A stretch of 64,000 nt of DNA from Endomychus coccineus (lineage: Eukaryota > Arthropoda > Insecta > Coleoptera > Endomychidae), in assembly GCA_958510875.1 (NCBI GenBank), contig OY294070.1:48698078-48762077 (forward strand). Reading direction: 5' to 3'. A program made the translations under genes and the position numbers. How positions within the stretch are numbered: the stretch's first letter is position 1; each line of letters opens with the position of its first letter. Under the pieces are notes generated by a model, which was not told the DNA's origin, did no database searches, and saw only the letters and a program-made list of their open reading frames with translations. This document shows, piece by piece, positions 54,904 to 64,000 of the stretch.

Positions 54904-56486
54904 ACCCCATCTTTGACTGAAGTAATGTTATGACAAATTATTAGTTGGTCCAAAGCTTCAAAGTTACAGGCAAAATCATTCTGTAAATCACTTAAACGGA
55001 TTCGATAACATGAGTGAGTGATTGTTTCGGTTGTAGATCCACCAAACAATGCATGAATTACTTGTTCTTGTCGAATTGGAGCATACTTCATCTCTTCCGC
55101 TGCACTTTTTGTGATATATGATTTTTGGGAACCTGTATCGATAAGAGCTCTCACTTCTCTTTCATTGTTTTCACCTTTGAGCTGAACAGATATTGTTTGT
55201 AAAAATACTTCGTTATGGATCATATTTGATAAGGATTTCTCAATATTTGCTTGTTTAGAAGGACTATTATGAGAATCTTCTTTCTTGGAACACATTACAC
55301 TAACATGATGACCCTGACAATAAGAGCATTTCACTTTCATTCGGCATCTCCTGGAAATGTGTCCAAATCTCAAACAGGAATGACAACAACCTTTTTCTAT
55401 CAAAATTTTCCTCTTCTGAGATAACTGCATCGTTGAAGCTCTTGAGCACTCTTCACTGGAATGTTGATCACCACAAAAAACACATTTTTCGAGTGTTCTG
55501 TTGATCAAATCAGACGTAGTAGCCAAAACAGAACGTTTCTGTGATACATCGGTAGTATTTTTCGATTTATTACCTGTATCGAAACCAGACACGGCCAGAG
55601 ATATCCGCTCTTCATTTCCAACCTCCTTTTTGATAAACTTCATGAGGTTACTCAAACGTCCTTTCATTGTGACCCCTTCATCGTACAACGAACTCCTTTG
55701 CCATACTCTTATGGTATCTTCATCGAGGCAGGACTCCACCAAAGGATACAGCATTGCAGCACATGTGTCGGATGTAACACCCAGAGTTTCAAGGGATCGT
55801 AGCTGGGTTTCGATTTTGTCATAAAAGGATCTCAATCGATTAGTTTTATTAATATTGGATAAAACTAGCTTCAACAATTCACGAACATACACTTCTACTA
55901 GTAGATCGTCCCGTCCAAAACGAGTTTTCAAACTTTCCAGGGCTTTCGAGTAATTCTCATCATTCGGAGGATAGCTTTCAACAAGTTGTCTAGCTCGTGA
56001 ATTAGGTATGGTACTTTGTATGAGATACTGGAACTTGTCTTCGTTTCTCATTGCTGGATCTTCGTGAATTCTTCTAAACTGGCTCCAAAATGGCAACCAA
56101 TCCTTGAGATCACCTCCAAATTTCCTCAGTTCTATAGTGGGAAGCTTAATTTTTCTGATATAACTATCGGAATTTACATTGGCAATGTTAGTATCAGAAC
56201 AGAACTTCTCCACTCGCAATTTGACTTCATGATATTTAGAAGAATACTCATCAGCTCTTTGTACTTCTTCGGAGATAACGGCACTATCTTCTTCTGAATT
56301 GAGGAGTAAATCGGTCAGAACTCGATCTAAATCGTTGAGCGCCTCCTGCTTTTGATCTAGCAAACGAAGATTTCCTTGGATTTTGATCAAATCGACATCT
56401 GGTAGCGAAATCGTCCCGATGATATCATTATATATCCTGGAGAATGCTGATCGTTGGATATCAAGTGCTCTCTTCACTTTCTCCAT
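54783..56486 (-). CDS. BEL/Pao Gag and protease
   Basis: The frame is open from 56534 inside the LTR, but the first Met inside the element is at 56486 (MEKVKRALDIQRS), which I take as the start. Domains in order: a coiled N-terminus, the DUF1759 gag region (LPTIELRKFGGDLKDWLPFW, then FQYLIQSTI), and three zinc knuckles (CVFCGDQHSSEEC, CHSCLRFGHISRRC, CSYCQGHHVSVMC). The aspartic protease follows with ALIDTGSQKSYIT and a terminal PIDILIG. The frame stops at 54783 while Pol continues from the same place one base out of frame, around 54835-54845 in a run of G. It makes virus-like particles and matures the polyprotein. Confidence 0.9.
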   Translation of the reverse strand: MEKVKRALDIQRSAFSRIYNDIIGTISLPDVDLIKIQGNLRLLDQKQEALNDLDRVLTDLLLNSEEDSAVISEEVQRADEYSSKYHEVKLRVEKFCSDTNIANVNSDSYIRKIKLPTIELRKFGGDLKDWLPFWSQFRRIHEDPAMRNEDKFQYLIQSTIPNSRARQLVESYPPNDENYSKALESLKTRFGRDDLLVEVYVRELLKLVLSNINKTNRLRSFYDKIETQLRSLETLGVTSDTCAAMLYPLVESCLDEDTIRVWQRSSLYDEGVTMKGRLSNLMKFIKKEVGNEERISLAVSGFDTGNKSKNTTDVSQKRSVLATTSDLINRTLEKCVFCGDQHSSEECSRASTMQLSQKRKILIEKGCCHSCLRFGHISRRCRMKVKCSYCQGHHVSVMCSKKEDSHNSPSKQANIEKSLSNMIHNEVFLQTISVQLKGENNEREVRALIDTGSQKSYITKSAAEEMKYAPIRQEQVIHALFGGSTTETITHSCYRIRLSDLQNDFACNFEALDQLIICHNITSVKDGVWTRELCNFGIKLTDTKNGPIDILIGQILLENCSLGKNMN

Positions 56487-56494
56487 TTCCCAGT

Positions 56495-56512
56495 GTCCTG
56501 TCACGGTCGCCA
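56495..56512 (-). other. BEL/Pao primer-binding site
   Basis: TGGCGACCGTGACAGGAC on the - strand, starting 5 bases inside the 5' LTR. It resembles the tRNA-Arg type site described for other insect LTR elements (from memory). Confidence 0.6.
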
Positions 56513-56517
56513 ATAAA

Positions 56518-56792
56518 TGTTGCGTTTCAATCACCTACCCGGTGAATGGAAACGTTCAAAAAGGAAATGGGATTACTCGGGGAGAAAGAATAAGGCAAAT
56601 AGGTCCAATACAAACTTGTATAACAGCAAAACTTTAAATATATTTCGTAATATCAAAATTGTCACTTGACTTCTGTCATAATATTTTTCAACAAAAACAA
56701 AAACTCATCCTTCAACTCATATAGAACAAACTCAATCAGGAAAATGCAATGAGTAGATTCCATATACAGGATAAATACAGTGAAATCTAACA
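56518..56792 (-). repeat. BEL/Pao 5' LTR
   Basis: 275 bp, identical on reading to the 3' LTR. The PLE sequence resumes immediately to its right after the ATACC duplication. Confidence 0.95.
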
Positions 56793-56929
56793 ATACCAAT
56801 TTAATTAATTAAAACCCTTGCAAACACCTACATGCGTCTTTATACTGTTAAAAGTATATTTTTGATGGGATGCTGAAACAGCAATATTTCTGATAAAGTG
56901 TGACAACCTTTTTCTAGTAAGTAAGTAGT

Positions 56930-57800
56930 AAGTAATTTATTTCAGATATTCATAAGAACCCCTATGGGTGTAGAACAGGTCACAGTAAAAGAAAAATAAA
57001 AAATAAATGAGTGGCGTTAGCCTACAATCATAAATATATGATAGAATAAAAACTATTTGAATATAAAATATTTCAGTTTAGTAAAGATTGTTTTCAGATT
57101 AAACTGACTAGTTTGTCATCAAAGTATTCATCAATTGTGTAGCCCTTGCAATGAGAAACGATTTCAGAATGGATTTCAAAACACTCCTAGGTTTAGAGCG
57201 AAGTGCTTGTGGAAGTTTGTTAAATATTTTTGCTGCGGAAAACTCAACATTTTTTGCAGATAAGTGTAATTCAGTTCTTGGCATTTTATATTTTCCTTGA
57301 ATCTTGTTTGATACTCATGATTGTCAGCGTTGTTCATGAATAGAGATGGGTTATCTCTGACAAACAAGACGGCCTCATAAATATACAGAGAATAGAAGGT
57401 AATTATTTTATACTTAACGAAAAAGCTCACACAGCTCTGCATTCTCTTGAGTCCGAATATATTTCGCAAGCACCTTGTTTGTAAGATGAAGATTCGGGAT
57501 GCCGCTGCGGAGTTGGCCCAAATTATTATACCATACTTATTATTATTATGCCTTGATTTCACATATGCATGATATGCAGCTAGTGCTGTATCAATCCCCA
57601 CTTGATTCGATAACGTTCTCAGTGCATAGCAATACTTTGAAATGTTGCTAGCTACATGATTTATATGAGGTCTCCAATCTAGCCGTGAATCAATTTCTAT
57701 ACCTAAGAAACTTGTATGAGCAAAGAGTCTCAACATTCTTTTACCATCGCTAAGTTATATCCTGTTATTATTTTTACAGTAGTTGAATGTCTATCTATTA
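56930..57800 (-). pseudogene. LINE reverse transcriptase C-terminus (5'-truncated copy)
   Basis: On the - strand from 57736: TSFLGIEIDSRLDWRPHINH (the block after the RT core), then ALRTLSNQVGIDTALAAYHA, YGIIIWANSAAASRIF, QTRCLRNIFGLKRMQSC and SLYIYEAVLFVRDN, ending at 57176. Upstream of 57736 a decayed SDGKRM piece continues to about 57790. The RT core is missing. A 3' UTR runs to about 56930, where short AGTAAGT repeats (56918-56935) form its end. The copy looks young: one 186-codon frame is intact. Confidence 0.8.
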
Positions 57801-57949
57801 CTTCATAAATCTTTAAGATCTGGTTCGAAAGTTGATACTTGATCGTTATATTTTTTGGTTTCAGTCGGAGTCAAACATTGCTTGAAATGACTCCGTATGT
57901 TATAAGAAAATTGCTAAGCAGTGGATTCTAGATTCACTGTTTTAGACAT

Positions 57950-58025
57950 TTATTCGTCTTCTGATATACGTAAGGACGAAAATAATAAGCATATGTGTTT
58001 GTGTGACCTATTTCCCGAGAATTTA
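57950..58025. mobile_element. hairpin-family fragment
   Basis: TTATTCGTCTTCTGATATAC and, 40 bp later, GTGTGACCTATTTCCCGAGA match the right arm of the hairpin family seen at 16.9 and 25.7 kb. Only this part is present. Confidence 0.5.
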
Positions 58026-58029
58026 AAGG

Positions 58030-58827
58030 TATGCGGAAAAGAGTAGCCGCCTTAAATTTTTTCATGATAGCTTCCATAGGACCCTTATTTCCTAAAACTA
58101 TTTTTGTGTAATTGAAGTTGAATAACACAAACTGCAGCTGTGTTAATGTCAAAGTTCTAATAACAGAAATAGTACAATATAACTACAGGAATTAACGTGC
58201 ATTAATGTGCCGCCGTTGACTCAGGTTACACAAAAGGAAATGCATTTATAAATCTGTTTACTTTTTCACTATTAATTCAATGATTCAGTCCATTCATTAC
58301 TTGAAACCGAGTACATTGAAACCTTCAATCAAATCGCGTGATACAGTGCATTACTGTATATTAATTGAAAATCTGTTAGGTTGTGGTTTTGTTTATTTAA
58401 TTATAGGTACACTAACTAGTCTTCTAGTGTGTAGTCGAACAATGTTTACATGTAACTGCTTTCTTCTCTCATAGAAATGAATTAACATGTTTTTATAGTA
58501 TTATTCAAGATAATGTTGGTGTACGGATTACTCTTTTTAACTCGAAAAACAATATAATAATAAAGAGAATCAGCGATGTTGAGAATCTCTCAAACAAAGA
58601 ACGTTGTTTGTTGAAATCAAGGTAACTTTTGAAATCAAGTGGCCAAAAACAGAAGATAGAATAAATTTTTCAAATAAACTACCTACTTTTGATCGAATAT
58701 TTTATGGTAGGAAAGACATTCGATAGAAACATAAATGAAATACAATTGCTAGAAAATACATTTGATGGAAACAATTTTTCATTGTTAATACATTAAACAT
58801 TTTTTTAGTTGCTAAGGTTTAAAATGA
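58030..58827. other. unassigned
   Basis: Short frames only (58152-57934 - and 58280-58474 +), without recognisable features. I see nothing else. Confidence 0.4.
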
Positions 58828-59429
58828 AAATTCTTGAGGTCCGTCAAGCTGGAACAACCCTTATGGCACAATCCGTTGAAACCTATCAGAGGATTTAGTA
58901 CTCATTAATTACTAATTAATTACCGAAAAGCGAAATTAATTACTGTTTATTTAAAAAAAATAGAAGGGGTTGTGCCAGCTTAACCGTCAGGCTAGCACAA
59001 CCCCATAAAAATACTATTAAAATGGTTGAAACCACACTAGTAATTTATTACTAATTAATTACTCACTATTTAACGAGTACTTAACAATAGATTCCACTCA
59101 CAACTCGCGGCGTCGGCAAGATTTGGCCGGGACCGTAGTGTGGCGCGTCACCGCTCCGACTTCCCCCACTCCGACTCAAATATTGCTCAACGTTAGACGT
59201 TATTTCAAACATTTTTACAATGAAATTTTACATTGACACTTTTCCGAAGAAAACTAAGCGTTTTTGATGAGGCGATTAATGAAGGTGCGGTCGAATTTTT
59301 TTTAAACATTCGAAATTGTAACTTATCATGCAAATGAATCATACTAGGTCCACCAAATAAAATTAATCTTCAGATTCATTGATCAAAACATTTCGAAACT
59401 CGAGATTCGAATTGATTAATTAAGCACAA

Positions 59430-60166
59430 TAAGTTCAAATAAATTTTAGCTTAGATAAATCGATGTAACAATGCTTCAACCCAAGTTAGAAATTAATTAC
59501 TCTGGCACAACCAATTAAAATAAATTTGAAGTTGAATTAATCGATATACTAATGCCTAAAATAAATTTGTACTTGGATTAATCGATGTACTAATGCATTA
59601 ACTCAAGTAATGAATTGATTACTCCAGCACAACCAATTAAATTCAATATAAACTTCGATTAGTCGATGTACTAAAGTATTAACTCAAGTAAGGAATTGAT
59701 TACTCTGGCACAACCAGTTGAAATTGATTTTTACTTCGATTAATCGATGTACTTAAGCATTAACCCAAGTAAGGAATTAATTATTCCGGCACAACCAGTT
59801 GAAATTAATTTTTACTTGGATTAATCGATGTACTAAAGTATTAACTCAAGTAAGGAATTGATTACTCTGGCACAACCAGTTGACATTAATTTTTACTTCG
59901 ATTAATCGATGTACTAAAGTATTAACTCAAGTAAAGAATTGATTACTCTGGCACAACCAGTTGAAATTAATTTTTACTTGGATTAGTCGATGTACTTAAG
60001 CATTAACTCAAGTAAGGAATTAATTACTCCAGCACAACCAGTTGAAATTAATTTTTACTTGGATTAATCGATGTACTAAAGTATTAACTCAAGTAAGGAA
60101 TTGATTACTCTGGCACAACCAGTTGAAATTAATTTTTACTTCGTTTGATCGATGTACTAAAGCATT
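59430..60166. repeat. 81-bp tandem repeats, left arm
   Basis: The CAACCA phrase recurs at 59508, 59630, 59711, 59792, 59873, 59954, 60035 and 60116: spacing 122, then 81 six times. Units read roughly CTCAAGTAAGGAATTGATTA, CTCTGGCACAACCAGTTGAA and TTAATCGATGTACTAAAG. The 122-bp step holds an extra partial unit. Confidence 0.9.
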
Positions 60167-60188
60167 AGCTTTAGTAACTCAAGTAAGG

Positions 60189-60660
60189 AATGCTTTAGTA
60201 CATCGATCAATCGAAGTAAAAATTAATTTTAACTGGTTGTGCCAGAGTAATCAATTCCTTACTTGAGTTAATACTTTAGTACATCGATTAATCCAAGTAA
60301 AAATTAATTTCAACTGGTTGTGCCGGAGTAATTAATTCCTTACTTGGGTTAATGCTTAAGTACATCGATTAATCGAAGTAAAAATCAATTTCAACTGGTT
60401 GTGCCAGAGTAATCAATTCCTTACTTGAGTTAATACTTTAGTATATCGACTAATCGAAGTTTATATTGAATTTAATTGGTTGTGCTGGAGTAATCAATTC
60501 ATTACTTGAGTTAATGCATTAGTACATCGATTAATCCAAGTTCACATTTATTTTAGGCATTAGTATATCGATTAATTCAACTTCAAATTTATTTTAATTG
60601 GTTGTGCCTGAGTAATAAATTTCTAACTTGGGTTGAGGCATTGTTACATCGATTTATCTA
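60189..60660. repeat. 81-bp tandem repeats, right arm
   Basis: Complementary units with the GGTTG phrase at 60235, 60316, 60397, 60478 and 60600: spacing 81 three times and then 122. The right arm therefore has three fewer units than the left. Confidence 0.9.
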
Positions 60661-61275
60661 AGTTAAAATTTATTTGAACTTATTGTGCTTAATTAATCAA
60701 TTCGAATCTCGAGTTTCGAAATGTTTTGATCAATGTATCTGAAGATTAATTTTATTTGGTGGACCTAGTATGATTCATTTGCATGATTAGTTACAATTTC
60801 GAATGTTTTAAAAAAATTCGACCCCACCTTTATTAATCGCCTCATCAAAAAAGCTTAGTTTTCTTCAGAAAAGTGTAAAATTTCATTGTAAAAATGGTTG
60901 AAATAACGTCTAACGTTGAACAATATTTGAGTCGGAGTGGGGGAAGTCGGAGCGGTGACTCCACACTACGGTCGCGGCCAAATCTTACCGACGCCGCGAG
61001 TTGTGAGTGGAATCTATTGTTAAGTACTCGTTAAATAGTGAGTAATTAATTAGTAATAAATTATTAGTGTGGTTTCAACCATTTTAATAGTATTTTATGG
61101 GGTTGTGCTAGCCTGACGGTTAAGCTGGCACAACCCCTTCTATTTTTTTTAAATAAACAGTAATTAATTTCGCTTTTCGGTTATTAATTAGTAATTAATG
61201 AGTACTAAATCCTCTGATAGGTTTCAACTGATTGTGCCATAAGGGTTGTTCCAGCTTGACAGACCTAAATTCTTG

Positions 61276-61890
61276 GCTTCCGGATGGATTCCGCGTCCTA
61301 ATAGCACGATTTGATCCCAAACATTACAGGTCGCATCTTCAGGGCAGGTTTGAGACTTGAAACGAAACTGATTCTTCTGGTTTTTGTAGCGGTATTTGTT
61401 GTGGGAAAAAACCTTCACGCCACACAGTCCGCTGCCTTTATTCCGGTGGTTAACTCCGTTCTGGCACCTGACCCTGCCGTTGTGTGATCATGTGCGAAGT
61501 GGAATTTTCGAGGATGGGTTTCAAATGTTGGGAAGGTAATATCCTGACTGGCTTAGATTATTTGGATGTTTTAGAATTTCTATCGCTTCAAGAATTTTTC
61601 GCTGATAGAAGCTTGGAACTCTAGCTAGGATTTTAGAATTACCGAAAAGGATTTGATGATTAGTGTCAAACTTGTATTCCGCAAGTGCAGATCTACTGGT
61701 GTCACGAAGCCTTGTACAGCGCTCATGTTCTTTGTACGACCTGTCTCACCGATGTAGACTTTACTGCAACAACTGGGAATACTATGTACACCGAGTAGAA
61801 ATATTATGCTTCTCAAGCATATTGGAAATTCGGTAAAGTCTACTTTGGTGAAACAGGTCGTACAATAGCTACTCGTGTGAAAATACATGA
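61276..61890 (-). pseudogene. PLE GIY-YIG endonuclease and tail
   Basis: On the - strand from about 61800: CSKVYIGETGRT (YIG strand), then in shifted frames a central helix region, IKSFSVILKS, an ILKHPN-like block near 61570, DITFPTFETHPRKFHFAHDH and TTAGSGARTELTTGIKAADC. The tail is CPEDATCNVWDQIVLLGRGI at 61350-61300. The N-terminal RT is missing. Immediately right, 61790-61915 on the + strand repeats part of the same domain (KVYFGETGRTIATRVKIHER), an inverted partial duplication. The foldback element lies at the tail end of this copy. Confidence 0.75.
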
Positions 61891-61919
61891 GCGCTGTACA
61901 GGCTGAACCAAATTTGGCG

Positions 61920-62600
61920 TCCTTATAGGATCTAATAATATAACTTTATTAAGAATACAAATACACTGATGGGAGGCGAAGATCCAGCATAAGCTACTCA
62001 ACTTGACCTCCTAGACGAGCAAAATTACGCCACGCAAAAATAGAAGGTAAAAAATCACTATACAAAACAAAACAAACAGATAGGAAAAAAATTAAATACA
62101 AATTCTAAATCTAAGCCTAAATTAAACTGATAAAAGCAAGAAAAAAAAATGACGATCCAGTCTGTCGATGAGAAATGAGAACACACTCTCAGCCCTCCGA
62201 AACGCCTGAAACGAAAGCTCTTCCCTGACAAGTTCTCATGCTGTAAACAGTACTTATTAAATATTAACGGCGCATTGTACGAAAAAGATCTACGAAACAT
62301 GGAAGAACGAAATCTAGGCAAGGACAATGTATTTACATGTCTCAAATGAAGATCATGCACATCCTGTCTAAAAGTAAGCTTCTGTCTCAAGTGAAGTGGT
62401 GACGAGGTGGACAACAATTTACAAACAAATATTGAGAAGTGGTAACTGTATAACTGCTCAACGGTAAGCCAGCTGAGCTCCTTTATCTTATGTGAGATGT
62501 GGTCAAACTTTGCAAAACCAAATACAAATCGAGCACATGTATTTACAACCTTCTGCAAACGATACCTGTTTAGTTTGTCCAAACAGGGAAAATATACCAT
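61920..62600 (-). pseudogene. LINE polyprotein C-terminus
   Basis: An open - strand frame from 62600 to 62058, 180 codons. It has LDKLNRYRLQKVVNTCARFV, then FGFAKFDHISHKIKELSWL, FSIFVCKLLSTSSPLHLRQ, the RHVNTLSLPRFRSSMFRRSF block and NAPLIFNKY. This is the conserved C-terminal region of CR1/Jockey-type elements (sTLplPr.rt...rSF.y.a...WN-like). RT core and endonuclease are absent. A 3' UTR follows to about 61920. It is a 5'-truncated copy with little decay in the retained part. Confidence 0.75.
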
Positions 62601-63140
62601 ACTACAATAATGTAGTAGTGGAATTATTAAACACTCACAAATTTTTTTCGCATTTTGAAGTTAATGATATGGTAGTTAGAGTACATCTCCATTAATATTC
62701 GCGCTAGAAAAAAAAAACGTACCGCGCATCCTCTTTTTTGAGACAAATTTGGGGGTTAATTTTCACTCGTGTCATTTGTTTAGGTACTGTTGTCAAATAC
62801 TCGATTTTTCAGGTCATATAAGTAAAACATTATACAGGCACTTTTTTGCGTGCAATCCATGGCGTAGGCGGAATTATTTTGGCGATTTCCATTTTGAAGT
62901 AATGACACAAACTTGTATTTAAAAAAATAGAAACCATAGTAGGCTGTGGTTTCATTGGGAAGAGGATTTTTTGTTTATTTCAACAATGTATAATATGATA
63001 GGTCTGACATTATTTTTTCCGTTTATTTTCGATTTTTGACAAATTATCAATTTTTCTGTATTATATTCAAGTATTATCTAAGTAGAATAAAAAAGTGTGA
63101 CTATCAAGCTGGTCCACCACACCATATTTAAAAAAATACT
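62601..63140. other. unassigned
   Basis: The frame at 62492-62695 + is antisense to the LINE. The rest is AT-rich with no recognisable gene. Confidence 0.4.
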
Positions 63141-63143
63141 AAT

Positions 63144-63604
63144 GCAGTAGTGGGGACGCGGCGAGAGTTTAGTTCATCTACAGACATTGAAGCAGAGACA
63201 TTACATTACATATATCAATGTTATTACTATCATTGCTGTATGTTACAAATCTAAAATACAGTTCAATATCGAAGAATACTTTTGTTATATTATCGGAAGC
63301 ATTAACAACTAGCAATCAAAGCTAAAACATTGATCACGTCGGGGTCACCATGTGCTGCGCGACGTTTCACTACCGCGACTGTCTTGCGCTGTAATGGGGA
63401 TCCGGCTCGAAGGACCAATGTTTTAGCTTTGGTTGCTAGTTGTTAATGCTTCTGATAATATAACTAAGTATTCTTCGATAGTCGAACTGTATTTTAGATT
63501 TGTTACATACAACAATAATAGTAATAACGTTAATATTTGTAATGTGATGTGTCTACTGCAATGTCTGTAGATGAACTGAACTCTCGCCGCGTCCCCACTA
63601 CTGC
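63144..63604. mobile_element. 461-bp inverted-repeat element
   Basis: Arms 63144-63333 and 63416-63604 are reverse complements over about 190 bp with scattered differences, ending GCAGTAGTGGGGACGCGGCG. The GC-richer centre contains CGCGACTGTCTTGCGC, echoed in inverted form just outside the right arm (GCGCAAGACAGTCACGG). No coding sequence; no clear target duplication. Confidence 0.75.
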
Positions 63605-63619
63605 GCAAGACAGTCACGG

Positions 63620-64000
63620 CGGTAAAAACGTCGGCAACACCCAGTAAATTTGCGATTAATATACTTTAATTTGCTGCGATAATTGTTATGTGGTGATATA
63701 TCTAATGTTCTCTACTTGTGCATTGAACGCCAATTATGTATCAAAGATACGCCCCTAGCTTTATGAAAACAACAGTGGCGACTCGCTTCTAGTACATGAG
63801 ATCAGAGTGCGTTTAGAGATGTTCAGATTTAACCCGTTTGATTGGAACCATGACCTATTTAGATCCTGCTGCAAGAAGTGATGTAGATCTATTCTGTAAA
63901 TAGAGCTTCATATCATTCGTAGAGAGCAGACATTTAACCCTGAATATTCTGGGAGCATAATCTATGAAATGGATAATCAGCAGAGGGGATCAGGACGGAC
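63620..64000. other. window end, no gene seen
   Basis: Sequence to the right edge with only short frames; nothing recognisable. Confidence 0.4.

Larger units (their letters stand above)
51003..56792 (-). mobile_element. BEL/Pao LTR retrotransposon, nearly intact
   Basis: A 5790-bp element on the - strand with 275-bp LTRs at 51003-51277 and 56518-56792 that I find identical on reading. ATACC flanks it on both sides (50998-51002 and 56793-56797), the 4-6 bp duplication usual for this family. A purine tract (AAGGGGGGAGTA on the - strand, 51289-51278) lies next to the 3' LTR. A TGG-initial primer site, TGGCGACCGTGACAGGAC (56512-56495), lies five bases inside the 5' LTR. Gag-protease and Pol fill the interior. 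Confidence 0.95.
58837..61266. mobile_element. 2.4 kb foldback element with 9-bp target duplication
   Basis: The ends AGGTCCGTCAAGCTGGAACA and TGTTCCAGCTTGACAGACCT are near-complements, and AAATTCTTG is duplicated at 58828-58836 and 61267-61275. The whole element is one palindrome: left arm 58837-60166, a 22-nt loop, right arm 60189-61266. Inner halves of the arms are made of 81-bp repeats. No protein is encoded. The 9-bp duplication and long arms fit a non-autonomous Mutator-like (MULE) foldback, though no MULE transposase is present to confirm it. Confidence 0.9.

Noticed and set aside
51369..56637. + strand ORFs across the BEL element (51369-51758, 55501-55824 and others)
   Set aside because: All are antisense shadows of the intact gag and pol frames.
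61224..61418. Independent small gene on the - strand overlapping the foldback border
   Set aside because: It is the tail of the PLE reading into the foldback end, not a separate gene.

Overview
The window is insect nuclear DNA: AT-rich, gene-poor and built mostly from layered transposable elements. The only host gene I recognise is the first coding exon of mitochondrial proline dehydrogenase (sluggish-A type) at 35183-35473 on the + strand. It ends in a consensus splice donor, and no second exon is visible, so most of the 28.5 kb to its right may be intron. The element mix (mariner relatives with a DUF4817-type N-terminus, Penelope-like elements with GIY-YIG domains, BEL/Pao, copia, hAT, and LINEs whose ORF1 carries a PHD finger) is typical of TE-rich insect genomes. 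A beetle would fit, but order cannot be fixed from sequence alone.

Layout. 1-5100: an unknown ORF, a decayed mariner (1386-3849) with a hairpin element inside its left terminal repeat, then a Penelope-like element (PLE) with an inverted 5' part. 5100-10440: no recognisable gene. 10460-11080: LINE remnant. 11440-14640: two tandem arrays, both with units near 146 bp, separated by a 1.1 kb inverted-repeat element. 15940-22210: PLE pieces, two broken LINEs and copies of a short hairpin family. 23520-25400: decayed hAT of GTF2IRD2/ZBED type. 26544-34284: a dead copia element whose gag is split by a 3.6 kb element with about 1.1 kb terminal inverted repeats (TIRs). That inner element carries an uncharacterised LPPT-motif protein with an acidic tail and a basic C-terminal signal. 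35183: proline dehydrogenase exon 1. 37000-49140: four mariner-like elements, PLE fragments and a TG...CA unit with a TATA/initiator promoter. 49623-49840: MITE with an 8-bp target duplication. 50350-56860: a PLE split by a young BEL/Pao element (identical 275-bp LTRs, 5-bp target duplication ATACC). 56930-57800: LINE 3' end. 58837-61266: a 2.4 kb foldback element with 81-bp internal repeats and a perfect 9-bp target duplication, lying in PLE tail sequence. 61276-62600: PLE and LINE 3' ends. 63144-63604: another inverted-repeat element.

The elements form a readable stratigraphy: hairpin in mariner, long-TIR element in copia, PLE in mariner, BEL in PLE, foldback in PLE. The best candidates for something little described are the long-TIR element with its LPPT protein, the foldback element, and a 27-bp motif linking the long-TIR element to the inverted-repeat element at 12.5 kb. 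Nearly all element genes are frameshifted or truncated. The BEL/Pao element is the most intact and mariner B the next.
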